This document shows, one piece after another, positions 49,900-57,979 of a DNA stretch of 64,000 bases (its first letter is position 1; every line of letters starts with the position of its first letter). The stretch is from positions 1 to 64,000 of the forward strand of contig JAENYN010000019.1 of the NCBI GenBank assembly GCA_016841765.1. Direction: 5' to 3'. The notes below the pieces were generated by a model. The model was not told the origin of the DNA, made no database searches, and was given only the letters and a program-made list of their open reading frames with translations. This DNA comes from Guptibacillus hwajinpoensis (GTDB lineage: Bacteria > Bacillota > Bacilli > Bacillales > Bacillaceae_O). The position numbers and the translations under genes were made by a program.

Positions 49900-50223
49900 A
49901 TGATTAAAACAATGACTCGGGTTAAAGCGGCAAGTTATTCCGGGCTGGAGCCGCGCATCGGCAGGACAATTGCTGTAGGCGGACAAGAAATTGCTTTATT
50001 TAAAGTGACGGACGGAACCGTTTATGCGATTGAAAACCGCAGTCCCCATCCAAAGGGCGGCGTCCTGTCAGAAGGGCTTGTAAGCGGGGCGTTTGTCTTT
50101 TGTCCGGTGTATGATTGGAAAATTTCACTCGTAGACGGGAAAGTTCAGGATCCGGATGAAGGACAGGTAAAAACATTCAACGTTGAAGTGAAAGGCGACG
50201 ACATTTTTATCATCATAGAGTGA
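49900..50223 (+). CDS. nirD: Nitrite reductase small subunit (Rieske-like)
   Basis: This 107-residue protein has the Rieske fold and partners NirB. The usual cluster motifs C-x-H and C-x2-H are degraded: the positions read RSPHPKGG and CPVYDWKI, with one His and one Cys only. A [2Fe-2S] cluster is therefore unlikely, as known for other NirD proteins. The start ATG 49900 follows ACGGGGTGACAAAT, 17 bp after nirB. Loss of ligands is typical of this family, not damage. Confidence 0.9.
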   Translation: MIKTMTRVKAASYSGLEPRIGRTIAVGGQEIALFKVTDGTVYAIENRSPHPKGGVLSEGLVSGAFVFCPVYDWKISLVDGKVQDPDEGQVKTFNVEVKGDDIFIIIE

Positions 50224-50292
50224 TGCAGAAGAGGGGGGCAGCAACTGCCTGTTCCCCGGGACCGCAATCAGATAGAAGGAAGGAAGATTCAC

Positions 50293-51801
50293 ATGAAACA
50301 GGGAAAAGTGATGCTGGTCGGTGCAGGCCCGGGCGATGAAAAGCTGATAACAGTTAAAGGGATGGAAGCCATCCGCAAGGCAGATGTCATTTTATATGAC
50401 CGTCTCGCCAACCCGAAACTGCTGGCATATGCGAAAGACGGCTGCGAGCTCATTTACGGCGGAAAATTGCCGAATCGCCATTTCCTGCGCCAGGAAGCCA
50501 TCAACCAGACACTCGTCGAAAAAGCGCTTGAAGGAAAATTGGTTGTCCGCTTGAAGGGCGGCGATCCAAACGTCTTCGGCCGTGTCGGTGAGGAAGCGGA
50601 AGCCCTTGCTCAATATGGCATTTCGTTTGAAATCGTACCCGGTATCACTTCCGGCATTGCTGCACCTGCATATGCGGGCATCCCTGTCACTCATCGTGAA
50701 TACGGCGGGTCGTTCGCCGTTGTCACCGCCCATGATAAATCAAAAGACGGAAAGCCGTCCATTAACTGGGAAGGACTTGCTGCGGGCGTGGATACGATCG
50801 CCTTTTACATGGGTGTCGCCAACCTTTCCTATATTTGCGATAATTTGAAAAAACACGGGAAGTCACCGGAAACACCGGTCATCCTCATTCAATGGGGTAC
50901 ATTCGGCCGCCAGCAGACCCTCGAAGGGACACTCGATACAATCGCAGCAAAAGCGGAAGCAGTCCAATTCAAAAATCCGGCCATCACGCTTGTCGGTGAC
51001 ATCGTTTCCTTGAGGGAGAAAACAAAATGGTTTGAGAACAAGCCGCTTCACGGCCGCCAGATTCTCCTTGCCCGCACTGGTGTGAAGAAAAGTGAACTTG
51101 CCGAAAAACTGGCGGAGCAGGGCGCGGATGTATTTGAGTTTCCGAAGATGAAAAATGTACGGATCTCGATGGATTCCAGCCGCAAGCGGGTATTAGAAAA
51201 GGTCGAGGACTACAAAACGATCATTTTTTCCAGCCCGGAGAGCATTGATATCTTCTTTGAAAACCTTTTTAAAGAAGGCAAAGACATCCGCAGCATTAAA
51301 GCGAATCTGTTCGGCGGTTCATCAAAATCAGTCAAAGCACTGAACCGGCGGGGTTTCCAGGCTGAAATTGCCGGGAACCTCCATGCGATTCAATCAGGAG
51401 AACCTGTGTTGATTGTCGGAGATGATTCCATATATGGGAAGCGCTGGTTTTTTGCCCTGCAGTATGATCAGTATGAGCTGTTCACAACACACGAAGCAAA
51501 AGTTGATGAGGCTTATTTCCCGATTTTCAAGCGGATGCTGGAGGATGCGGAACTCAATACCGTTATTTTCCCGTGCGCCAAATCGGCAGGCCTTTTAAAA
51601 GAAGCGTTGACTCAAGCCGGCATGGATGCAGAAGCAATGCTGGCGCCGCTTCAAGCCGCCTGTTTCGGGGAACAATCCGCCCAGGCAGCGCGCCGGAATG
51701 GAATCGGGAATATAACCATAGCGGAATCACCTGATGCAGAAGGGATCATTTCAGTATTGAGCAAAACAAACAGCGAGAGTGCGGCTGTTAAAAAAGCATA
51801 A
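50293..51801 (+). CDS. cobA: Uroporphyrinogen-III C-methyltransferase fused to HemD-like domain
   Basis: This 502-residue two-domain protein supplies siroheme for NirB. Residues about 1-240 are SUMT (KVMLVGAGPGDEKLITVKGM, VVRLKGGDPNVFGRVGEEAE, VPGITSGIAAPAYAGIPVTH), which methylates uroporphyrinogen III twice to precorrin-2. Residues about 255-495 resemble uroporphyrinogen-III synthase (RQILLARTGVKKSELAEKLA). AGAAGGAAGGAAGATTCAC precedes the ATG. Such CobA-HemD fusions occur in other Firmicutes. Whether the HemD half is active is uncertain because its motifs are weakly conserved. Confidence 0.92.
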   Translation: MKQGKVMLVGAGPGDEKLITVKGMEAIRKADVILYDRLANPKLLAYAKDGCELIYGGKLPNRHFLRQEAINQTLVEKALEGKLVVRLKGGDPNVFGRVGEEAEALAQYGISFEIVPGITSGIAAPAYAGIPVTHREYGGSFAVVTAHDKSKDGKPSINWEGLAAGVDTIAFYMGVANLSYICDNLKKHGKSPETPVILIQWGTFGRQQTLEGTLDTIAAKAEAVQFKNPAITLVGDIVSLREKTKWFENKPLHGRQILLARTGVKKSELAEKLAEQGADVFEFPKMKNVRISMDSSRKRVLEKVEDYKTIIFSSPESIDIFFENLFKEGKDIRSIKANLFGGSSKSVKALNRRGFQAEIAGNLHAIQSGEPVLIVGDDSIYGKRWFFALQYDQYELFTTHEAKVDEAYFPIFKRMLEDAELNTVIFPCAKSAGLLKEALTQAGMDAEAMLAPLQAACFGEQSAQAARRNGIGNITIAESPDAEGIISVLSKTNSESAAVKKA

Positions 51802-51825
51802 ATTAACTTGAGGGAGGGACAGGGC

Positions 51826-52569
51826 ATGGAAGCGAATCTTTATATCGGGCACGGCAGCCGGACTGAAGCGGGAAACCGCCAGTTCGCCGAATTCATCGGC
51901 CGAACGAGCTCCCGGCTGGAAGTGCCTATACAGGAGTTTGCCTTTTTGGAACTGGCCGAACCTTCTATAGACGAGGGGATCAGCCGCTGTATTGAACAGG
52001 GCGCGCGCCGGATTACCGCCATGCCTGTCCTATTGTCTTCCGGAATCCATGCCCGGGTCGATATTCCCGCCGTTTTAAAGCGGGCAGCAGGCAGCTTTCC
52101 GGATGTCGAGTTTGTGTACGGTGACGTATTAAGCAGGGGTGCAGGAATGGCAGATATCCTTGCGGGAAAACTGGCGGAAAAAGGATTTCGCGGCGATGGA
52201 ACGGAAGCGATCCTGCTGACAGGCCACGGCAGCCGGACAGATAAGGAAGCAAAGGAACTGGAAAAACTGGCCGGGGGATTGCTCAAAAACCATGGCGCCG
52301 GCACAGTCCGAACCTGCTACTTGAAAGAGGCGCAGCCGTCCTATCCGGATGTACTCGGAACTATGGTGAAGGAGCCCTTTGACACGATTTATATCCTGCC
52401 GTATCTTCTGTTTACAGGAAAGTTTACGGAGCGAATGGAAAAAACAGCAGCTGAAATCCAAAGAATCTCCCCTTTGAAAAGCCTGGTTATGTGTAATGCT
52501 GTCGGATTTGATGCCGGCCTTGAGGAAGTTCTTGCCGGTCTCGCTGCTGCTGCAGGAGATGATGCATGA
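51826..52569 (+). CDS. sirB: Sirohydrochlorin ferrochelatase (CbiX family)
   Basis: This 247-residue protein inserts Fe2+ into sirohydrochlorin in the last step of siroheme synthesis. It consists of two CbiX-like halves. The first has YIGHGSRTEAGNRQFAEFIG, the second LLTGHGSRTDKEAKELEKL; each GHGSR includes the metal histidine. A histidine expected in the LLSSGIHARVDIP segment is present. The start ATG 51826 follows GAGGGAGGGACAGGGC; the track start at 51808 precedes that site. Its stop overlaps sirC. Confidence 0.9.
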   Translation: MEANLYIGHGSRTEAGNRQFAEFIGRTSSRLEVPIQEFAFLELAEPSIDEGISRCIEQGARRITAMPVLLSSGIHARVDIPAVLKRAAGSFPDVEFVYGDVLSRGAGMADILAGKLAEKGFRGDGTEAILLTGHGSRTDKEAKELEKLAGGLLKNHGAGTVRTCYLKEAQPSYPDVLGTMVKEPFDTIYILPYLLFTGKFTERMEKTAAEIQRISPLKSLVMCNAVGFDAGLEEVLAGLAAAAGDDA

Positions 52570-53177
52570 TGAAAAACTTGTATCCGGCCATGCTGAATTT
52601 GACAGGGCGGAAAGCCCTGGTTGTCGGCGGCGGTAAAGTTGCCGAACGGAAAATAAGTGCCCTGGTTGATGCTGAAGCAGCGGTGATGGTCATAGCGCCT
52701 GAAGTGACAGAATTCATTCGTGATTTACACTTCAAAAAAATCATCTGCTGGATAGAGGGTGAATTTTCCGCAGAGTTGGCGGAAACGGCATTCATGGTCA
52801 TTGCTGCTACCAATGACAGAGAAGTAAACCAGCAAGTCGCGGCGGCAGCGGGACCCGACAAACTCACCAACATTGCCGATGACCCGGAGCAATCCACCTT
52901 CCATGTGCCGTCAGTAATCAGGCGCGGCAGGCTCTGCATCACCGTATCAACGGGAGGGGCGAGCCCGAAACTCGCCCGGAAAATCCGTGATGACATTGCC
53001 GCCGGCTATCCGGAAGATTATAAAGAATATATGGAGTTTCTTTTTGAAAAGCGGAAGGAAATCAAACAAAAAATCAGCAGCCCCGAACGCAAACAGGAGC
53101 TTCTCGCTGCCCTCCTGGATGAAAGATTCATCAGGTGTAACGACAGGGAAGCGGCGTTCAGGGAATTGTTGGAGTGA
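52566..53177 (+). CDS. sirC: Precorrin-2 dehydrogenase / siroheme synthase domain
   Basis: This 203-residue NAD-dependent enzyme oxidises precorrin-2 to sirohydrochlorin. The N-terminal Rossmann part shows ALVVGGGKVAERKISALVDA and FMVIAATNDREVNQQVAAAA. The middle signature FHVPSVIRRGRLCITVSTGG and ASPKLARKIRDDI is typical of SirC/MET8. It starts at ATG 52566 (or 52569), overlapping the sirB stop. Last gene of the nir-siroheme operon, which ends in a strong terminator. Together with cobA and sirB it gives the complete siroheme path from uroporphyrinogen III. Confidence 0.92.
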   Translation: MMKNLYPAMLNLTGRKALVVGGGKVAERKISALVDAEAAVMVIAPEVTEFIRDLHFKKIICWIEGEFSAELAETAFMVIAATNDREVNQQVAAAAGPDKLTNIADDPEQSTFHVPSVIRRGRLCITVSTGGASPKLARKIRDDIAAGYPEDYKEYMEFLFEKRKEIKQKISSPERKQELLAALLDERFIRCNDREAAFRELLE

Positions 53178-53180
53178 GGA

Positions 53181-53215
53181 AGAACCGCTGGAGGATGGGC
53201 GGTTCTTTTCTTTTT
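53181..53215 (+). terminator. Terminator of the nir-siroheme operon
   Basis: AGAACCGC and GCGGTTCT pair around TGGAGGATGG, followed by TTTCTTTTT. Confidence 0.85.
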
Positions 53216-53311
53216 AAAAAAGTAAACATAGTCTGCAAGGAAATTTACAGACGCAGTTGCCAGCCCATTTCAGCATACCGGCAGCACTTAAAGTGGGGTT
53301 CCGGATCACTT

Positions 53312-53532
53312 AGCAGCTGATATATTTCAAGTTTGGCTGTTTATCTTTATCTTTTGCGATTATTCTTTTGAAACAGGCAATTTATCTTCAAGTTCTGGCA
53401 TTTATCTTTTTTACTGAAATCCCAGTATTCTCAGTGACACCTTTTCCGGTTTTAAACGTTCCGGCTCCACTAAAAGGTGTTCCAGAACAGACTGCAGCTG
53501 ACATATTTTAAATCTGATTATTTATCTTTTAT
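53312..53532 (+). repeat. T-rich 20-21-bp phased repeat array, second copy
   Basis: CTT-ending units at 53345, 53365, 53386 and 53406 are spaced 20, 21 and 20 bp (GGCTGTTTATCTT, GATTATTCTTTTG, GGCAATTTATCTT, GGCATTTATCTT). A further unit at 53526 lies 120 bp on. A longer motif, GCAGCTGAYATATTTYAA followed by TTATTTATCTT-like sequence, occurs twice (about 53313 and 53493). No gene lies between 53216 and 53611. Confidence 0.65.
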
Positions 53533-53611
53533 GAGGCTTTAATTTAGTGAATCTTAGACATCCCTCCCCTCATATCATGAAAAAGACAGTGAAAAACGGG
53601 AGGTCGTATGG

Positions 53612-54010
53612 ATGTACTACCAAAATTGGATGCCGATATATGGTGGAGTGGATTACAGGCAGGGGCAAATGGGAATGGGGATCAAACCGCCGCCCGGTCT
53701 TTTGAAAACGGTCCAGGACTGTGCAGCGGTATGTGAACACATGACCCATATGCTTCATTACAGAAATGATGGGGTGATGCGTGCGAAACAGCAAGATTTA
53801 TTGAGGGATTGTGCGGACATTTGCCATACGATGACCGCTTTTCTCGGCCGTCATAGCCGGCTTTCACGGCGTGTAGCAGCAGTGTGTGCTTACATTTGCC
53901 AGCGCTGCGCCAATGAATGTATGAGATTTCAGGATGCTGAATCCCAGCACTGTGCCAGGGTATGTATGCATTGCGCGAGGGAATGCCAGCAATTTGCGGA
54001 GAGCGAATAG
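53612..54010 (+). CDS. Cys-rich four-helix-bundle copper-binding protein (DUF326/Csp-like)
   Basis: This 132-residue cytosolic protein has 13 cysteines arranged on helices: VQDCAAVCEHM, LRDCADICHTM, VCAYICQRCANEC and CARVCMHCARECQQF. The C-x3-C and C-x2-C-x3-C spacing on helices is the pattern of Csp copper-storage proteins and DUF326 members, whose bundles bind many Cu(I). A His/Met background supports this. ATG 53612 follows GGGAGGTCGTATGG. A similar copper theme occurs at 8.4-10 kb. Spore-coat association is an alternative. Confidence 0.82.
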   Translation: MYYQNWMPIYGGVDYRQGQMGMGIKPPPGLLKTVQDCAAVCEHMTHMLHYRNDGVMRAKQQDLLRDCADICHTMTAFLGRHSRLSRRVAAVCAYICQRCANECMRFQDAESQHCARVCMHCARECQQFAESE

Positions 54011-54017
54011 GAATACC

Positions 54018-54047
54018 GGGTCTTCTATTAAGGAGACCTTTTTATTT
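54018..54047 (+). terminator. Terminator of the Cys-rich gene
   Basis: GGTCT and AGACC pair with weak extension around TCTATTAAGG, then TTTTTATTT. Confidence 0.6.
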
Positions 54048-54169
54048 GAACTGAGCGAATGTTGGCTGAATGCCTTTGGTTTTCAACCTTTCTGGACAGG
54101 CACTCAAAAAACAGAAGGGTTTCACCTCCGGGCTGGCGAAATAGTCGGCAAATAAAGGAGTGGTGCGGT

Positions 54170-54820
54170 ATGGAGAACCCGGCATTTGCCCTTGCGGCGG
54201 CAGCCATCGTTTCAGGCGGAGTTTATCTTGCAGCCATCCGGCATAATAAGCCGGTGGTGAAGTACATATTAAAACCAGGAACCATGTTTTTCATCATTTT
54301 GTTCAGTATGAGCGGGGGTGCTCTTGATTCAACTTACGGGTGGCTGATCCTGGCCGGACTGCTGCTTTCATTGGTTGGGGATGTGTTTCTTATGCTTCCA
54401 TCAGACCGCTTTTTGCAGGGGCTTGCCAGCTTTTTCGCTGCACATGTTTTATATGCGGCAGCTTTCTGGCGTGAGGCTACGCTCGGTTTTCTTGAGGTTT
54501 TTCCGATTATTGCCGTTTTGTTACTCGCTGTAAGCGGCAGTCTGTTTTTTGCTTCGTTAAAAAATGAAGTTGCCGAAGAAGGAGGGGGCGGGTTGCTTAT
54601 CGCTGTAACCTTTTATATTGCTGTGATTTCCATGATGGTACTCGCTGCGGCGATGACAGGAAATAAAGCCGCTGTCAGCGGTGCCCTGCTTTTTTATTTT
54701 TCCGATGCCGTGCTTGCCTGGAACCGGTTCAAAGAACGGTTTTCCCTTGCGGAATATTTGGTGATGGGGTCTTATTTCGGCGCCCAACTGCTCATAGCGT
54801 ATAGTGTGCATCTTTTTTAG
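54170..54820 (+). CDS. YhhN family membrane protein (lysoplasmalogenase-like)
   Basis: This 216-residue protein has eight hydrophobic helices. Conserved family positions are KPGTMFFIIL (about 36-45), LLSLVGDVFLMLPSDRFLQG with the GD pair and YFSDAVLAWNRF near the end. Mammalian TMEM86 homologues hydrolyse lysoplasmalogen; the bacterial role is unknown. The start ATG 54170 follows AAAGGAGTGGTGCGGT; the track extension from 54059 is not supported. Confidence 0.82.
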   Translation: MENPAFALAAAAIVSGGVYLAAIRHNKPVVKYILKPGTMFFIILFSMSGGALDSTYGWLILAGLLLSLVGDVFLMLPSDRFLQGLASFFAAHVLYAAAFWREATLGFLEVFPIIAVLLLAVSGSLFFASLKNEVAEEGGGGLLIAVTFYIAVISMMVLAAAMTGNKAAVSGALLFYFSDAVLAWNRFKERFSLAEYLVMGSYFGAQLLIAYSVHLF

Positions 54821-54825
54821 CTGAG

Positions 54826-54909
54826 TCGAAATAAGTCGAATTAAGTCGATTTAAGTAAAAGTGCAATATACAGCTTAATAAAACGCAAAACATTGCATTT
54901 TTACTTAAA
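54826..54909. promoter_or_regulatory. AAGTCGA iterons and long inverted repeat upstream of the DeoR gene
   Basis: AAGTCGA occurs three times at 10-11-bp spacing (about 54831-54849), then TTTAAGTAAAAGTGCAAT (54850-54867) and its near-complement ATTGCATTTTTACTTAAA (54892-54909) form an 18-bp inverted repeat. This is a plausible operator for autoregulation by the DeoR protein. Confidence 0.5.
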
Positions 54910-54957
54910 ATCACTTATGATAAAAGTATAAATCCTTACGATAATGGAGAGGCAGAT

Positions 54958-55743
54958 ATGTATCAGGAAGAGCGGATGGCATCCATCCTTGACTACATAA
55001 AAGAGCATAAACGAATCTCGATTGATCACATTTGCCGGATGTTTGATGTATCCAGAGATACGGCGCGGCGTGACCTCGTTAAGCTTGAAAAACAGGGGGC
55101 ATTGAACAGAACGCGGGGCGGAGCGGTCTTGCCTGATCTTGAAGGCAGGCTTAAGACTTATCAGGATCGGCTGATGGTTGTATCGGAGGAAAAGCGGGCG
55201 ATCGGAAAAATGGCCGCATCCCTGATCAAAAACGGGGAAAACATCATTCTGGATACCTCGACAACGGTCCAGGCCTGTGCGGAAAGCCTTGCAGCTGTGG
55301 ATATCACCGTTGTGACCAATTCCATCAACCAGGTGGAAATCCTATCGCAAAAGGACCGGGTCGAAACATACTTGCTTGGCGGCAGGCTCAACAAGCACCA
55401 CCGGTTTTTATATGGGACGTCAGCTGTGGAAAAACTGGCGGAATACCATGCGGATAAAGCATTTATCGGTGTTGGGGGAATCATGGATACCGGCATTGCC
55501 ATTCAATATGAAGAAGACGGCATGATCAAAAAGAAGATGATTGAGCAGGCCGATCAAGTCATTTTGCTTACGGACCACTCAAAGTTCGGCAAACCGTATT
55601 TTTACCAGTTCGCTACACTTGAGGACATCGATGTCCTGGTGACCGACAGGCTTCCGGATGAACCGTTTCTGCAACTGTTAAATCAGGCAGGCGTAACAAT
55701 TATGACAACAGAAAATGACGATCCAAGAGACAAGAGGAGTTGA
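54958..55743 (+). CDS. DeoR-family transcriptional repressor
   Basis: This 261-residue protein has an N-terminal DeoR HTH (about 5-58; RISIDHICRMFDVSRDTARR) and a sugar-phosphate sensor domain (about 75-235). ILDTSTTVQACAESL and VTNSINQVEIL are the phosphate-binding region, and KAFIGVGGIMDTGIAI follows. Family members sense phosphorylated sugars. Its stop is 4 bp before the start of a HAD phosphatase, so the two form an operon, and the phosphatase substrate may be related to the inducer. ACGATAATGGAGAGGCAGAT precedes the ATG. Confidence 0.9.
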   Translation: MYQEERMASILDYIKEHKRISIDHICRMFDVSRDTARRDLVKLEKQGALNRTRGGAVLPDLEGRLKTYQDRLMVVSEEKRAIGKMAASLIKNGENIILDTSTTVQACAESLAAVDITVVTNSINQVEILSQKDRVETYLLGGRLNKHHRFLYGTSAVEKLAEYHADKAFIGVGGIMDTGIAIQYEEDGMIKKKMIEQADQVILLTDHSKFGKPYFYQFATLEDIDVLVTDRLPDEPFLQLLNQAGVTIMTTENDDPRDKRS

Positions 55744-55747
55744 CAGC

Positions 55748-56608
55748 ATGAAACTTGTAGCAATTGATATGGATGGAACCCTTTTAAACAACCGGGGGGA
55801 AATAAGCAAGGAGAATGTGGACGCCATCCGGCATGCCCAGGCAAATGGCGTCGAGGTTGCGATTGCGACCGGCCGGATCTTTTATGACGTCAATCAGATT
55901 ACGGACGTATTCGGGATTAACACCCATGTGATCAGCACGAACGGGGCAACCGCCCATTCCAAAAACGGCGAGCTGCTCAGGTCGATTCCGATGCGGAATG
56001 AGGATATTGACCGGATCGTCACGTGGCTCGCTGAAGAAGATTTCCATTTTGAAGTCTATACCGATAAGGCGATTTTCACCCCGGAAAACGGCCGTGAGCG
56101 GATGCTTGCGGAAATCGACCGTTTTAAAAGTGCAAATCCGGAATTTGATGAAACGGATTTCGTTTATATGGTCAACAAGCATTATGACCAGGGCGAGTTC
56201 AGCTATTTCAAAACAGCCGCTGATATTATGGAAGGCACTAAAGAGTATTATAAAGTCCTCGCTTTTTCCATGGATCCCGGCAAGCTTGAAAAGGGTTGGA
56301 ATAAATTCAGGGGCCTTGAGCATGTGTCCATCGTCTCTTCAGCTGACAATAACTTCGAGCTGCAGCATAAAGACTCTTCCAAGGGTAATGCCCTGGAGCT
56401 GCTGGCAGATTCCCTCGGAATTCCGATGGAAAACACGATGGCGATCGGGGATAACTTCAACGATGTCTCAATGTTTGAAAAAGCGCGCTACAGCGTGGCG
56501 ATGGGGAATGCAAACCCGGAAATCAAAGCGATGTGTTCCATGACGACAGCCGAAAATGATGAAAACGGCGTCGCTGATGCCCTATATAAATTCACGGATG
56601 AACTTTGA
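55748..56608 (+). CDS. Cof-type HAD phosphatase
   Basis: This 286-residue phosphatase of the Cof/YkrA type has motif I VAIDMDGTLLNNRG with the nucleophile Asp, motif II VISTNGA, Lys in the SKGNALELLA region and motif IV IGDNFNDVSMFEKA. A large C2 cap (about 85-200) selects small phosphosugars, FMN or PLP. The start ATG 55748 follows AGAGGAGTTGACAGC; the track start is inside deoR. It is co-transcribed with the DeoR regulator. Confidence 0.9.
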   Translation: MKLVAIDMDGTLLNNRGEISKENVDAIRHAQANGVEVAIATGRIFYDVNQITDVFGINTHVISTNGATAHSKNGELLRSIPMRNEDIDRIVTWLAEEDFHFEVYTDKAIFTPENGRERMLAEIDRFKSANPEFDETDFVYMVNKHYDQGEFSYFKTAADIMEGTKEYYKVLAFSMDPGKLEKGWNKFRGLEHVSIVSSADNNFELQHKDSSKGNALELLADSLGIPMENTMAIGDNFNDVSMFEKARYSVAMGNANPEIKAMCSMTTAENDENGVADALYKFTDEL

Positions 56609-56683
56609 TTATCAGAAGAAACCGCCGGCGTAACCTGCGGGGCGTGACGGGGGTTTTTTCCTCCTTTTTAAGGAGTATACAGG

Positions 56684-56723
56684 GAAAGCATAGCACCATA
56701 TGGCGCTATGCTTTCTTTTTTTC
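56684..56723 (+). terminator. Terminator of the deoR-HAD operon
   Basis: GAAAGCATAGC and GCTATGCTTTC form an 11-bp stem around ACCATATGGC, then TTTTTTTC. A weaker GC hairpin precedes it at 56620-56655. Confidence 0.85.
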
Positions 56724-56882
56724 TGAAAAATGCAGCGGCCGATTTTATAAAAAGGCCTGGCAATAGCGAGTTTTTCTTTAAAGTCGCACGCTCTCTGCGC
56801 ACCCGATCGAAACAGCGGCAGGCAGCTCGATCGCATTTTGAAAACGCACAATGCTATGCTGCCAAAAGGATGGCGCTCAAAA

Positions 56883-57050
56883 TCAATTTCTTGCTTCAGT
56901 GGACGTTTCCAGCCCGGTGATGTCTGCCGGCGGCTGTGCGGGAATACGCATTGTGAAATCCTGCTCGATGCCCGGATGCCTGGTGACGTGCTCGATTTCC
57001 CTGATATGCGGATGCTCGATCTCCGTCTTACGCTTTTTATCTTCTGCCAT
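56883..57050 (-). CDS. 55-residue hydrophilic protein of unknown function
   Basis: Below the ORF-track cutoff. On the minus strand AAAGGAGGGATGAAG precedes ATG 57050, and the product reads MAEDKKRKTEIEHPHIREIE, continuing to RHPGIEQDFTMRIPAQPPAD and ending TEARN. It is soluble and charged. The good ribosome site and codon use like the neighbours support a real gene. No family recognised. Confidence 0.55.
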   Translation of the reverse strand: MAEDKKRKTEIEHPHIREIEHVTRHPGIEQDFTMRIPAQPPADITGLETSTEARN

Positions 57051-57158
57051 CTTCATCCCTCCTTTATTTTAGTTTGGCTGTTGAGGGGGAGAAGTATGAA
57101 AATCCCCTGTAGTCAGTTGAGGAGGGAATAAACACCATACCGGGAAGATATAGTTTTA

Positions 57159-57779
57159 GTAAGTGAAAACTTGTTCATCGGATGTGAAAGGTTTCTTTAG
57201 TGTAGTGATGAACCGTGCATGAGGTTTTGTTAGGTGTGAAAACTCGTTCGAATGGCGTGAAACATGGCTCGAACGGCGCGAAAGGAACCGAATGGCGTGA
57301 AAACGAGTCGCTGTCGCGTGAAACATATATGATTCCGCGTGAAAAGAGATCAGATTGGCGCGAAAACGTGGAGAAACGGAGCGAAACTCGCCCGCCGCAA
57401 TCGCCACACCTGAAATTGATTTTGGCGTGAAAACTCGTTCATATGGCGTGAACCCCCACTCGAACGGCGCAAAAGGAACCGAAAGGCGTGAAAGTGAGTC
57501 GCAGCGGCTTGAAATATGCTCGATTCGGCGGGATACGAAACCAGATTGGCGCGAAAACAGGAAGAAACAGCGTGAAATCCGCCCGCCGCAATCGCCACAC
57601 CTGAAATTGATTTTGGCGTGAAAACTCGTTCATATGGCGTGAACCCCCACTCGAACGGCGCAAAAGGAACCGAAAGGCGTGAAAGTGAGTCGCAGCGGCT
57701 TGAAATATGCTCGATTCGGCGGGATACGAAACCAGATTGGCGCGAAAACAGGAAGAAACGGCGTGAAATCCGCCCACAG
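57159..57779 (+). repeat. 21-bp phased GGCGTGAAA array C, built from three 191-bp super-units
   Basis: About 30 units of (T/C)GGCG(T/C)GAAA run over 620 bp. Super-units start at 57215, 57406 and 57597, exactly 191 bp apart, each with steps 17-21-21-19-21-21-21-21-29. Units 2 and 3 are almost identical; unit 1 is clearly diverged but keeps the same spacing. Three irregular cores (57159, 57180, 57201) lead in. ORFs on both strands here (57156..57836) reflect the repeat and lack ribosome sites. Confidence 0.9.
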
Positions 57780-57979
57780 ATGGTGCCTAGCCATCACATC
57801 CCCACCACTCAATTCGACGAAAATATACAGCGTCACTATCGATATTTCAGTCTTTTCCGACCCATAAGCAGGAATTTCTTGTTTTATTTAGAAAAAGTAA
57901 AGGAGGCATGTAAGCAATTTTGATGACAGCTAAGGCCTGGAACTATTGTAATTGGAAAGGCAAAAAGGAGGCATATGGA

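Noticed and set aside
49900-50223. NirD damaged in its Rieske cluster motifs
   Set aside because: Loss of the cysteine and histidine ligands is normal for nitrite reductase small subunits.
57159-57779. CRISPR array
   Set aside because: The conserved core is only about 10 bases with 11-base variable parts, spacers recur in the super-units, and no cas genes are present.
57156-57836. Several overlapping repeat ORFs on both strands
   Set aside because: They arise from array C. No frame has a ribosome site, and the 17, 19 and 29-bp steps shift the frame.
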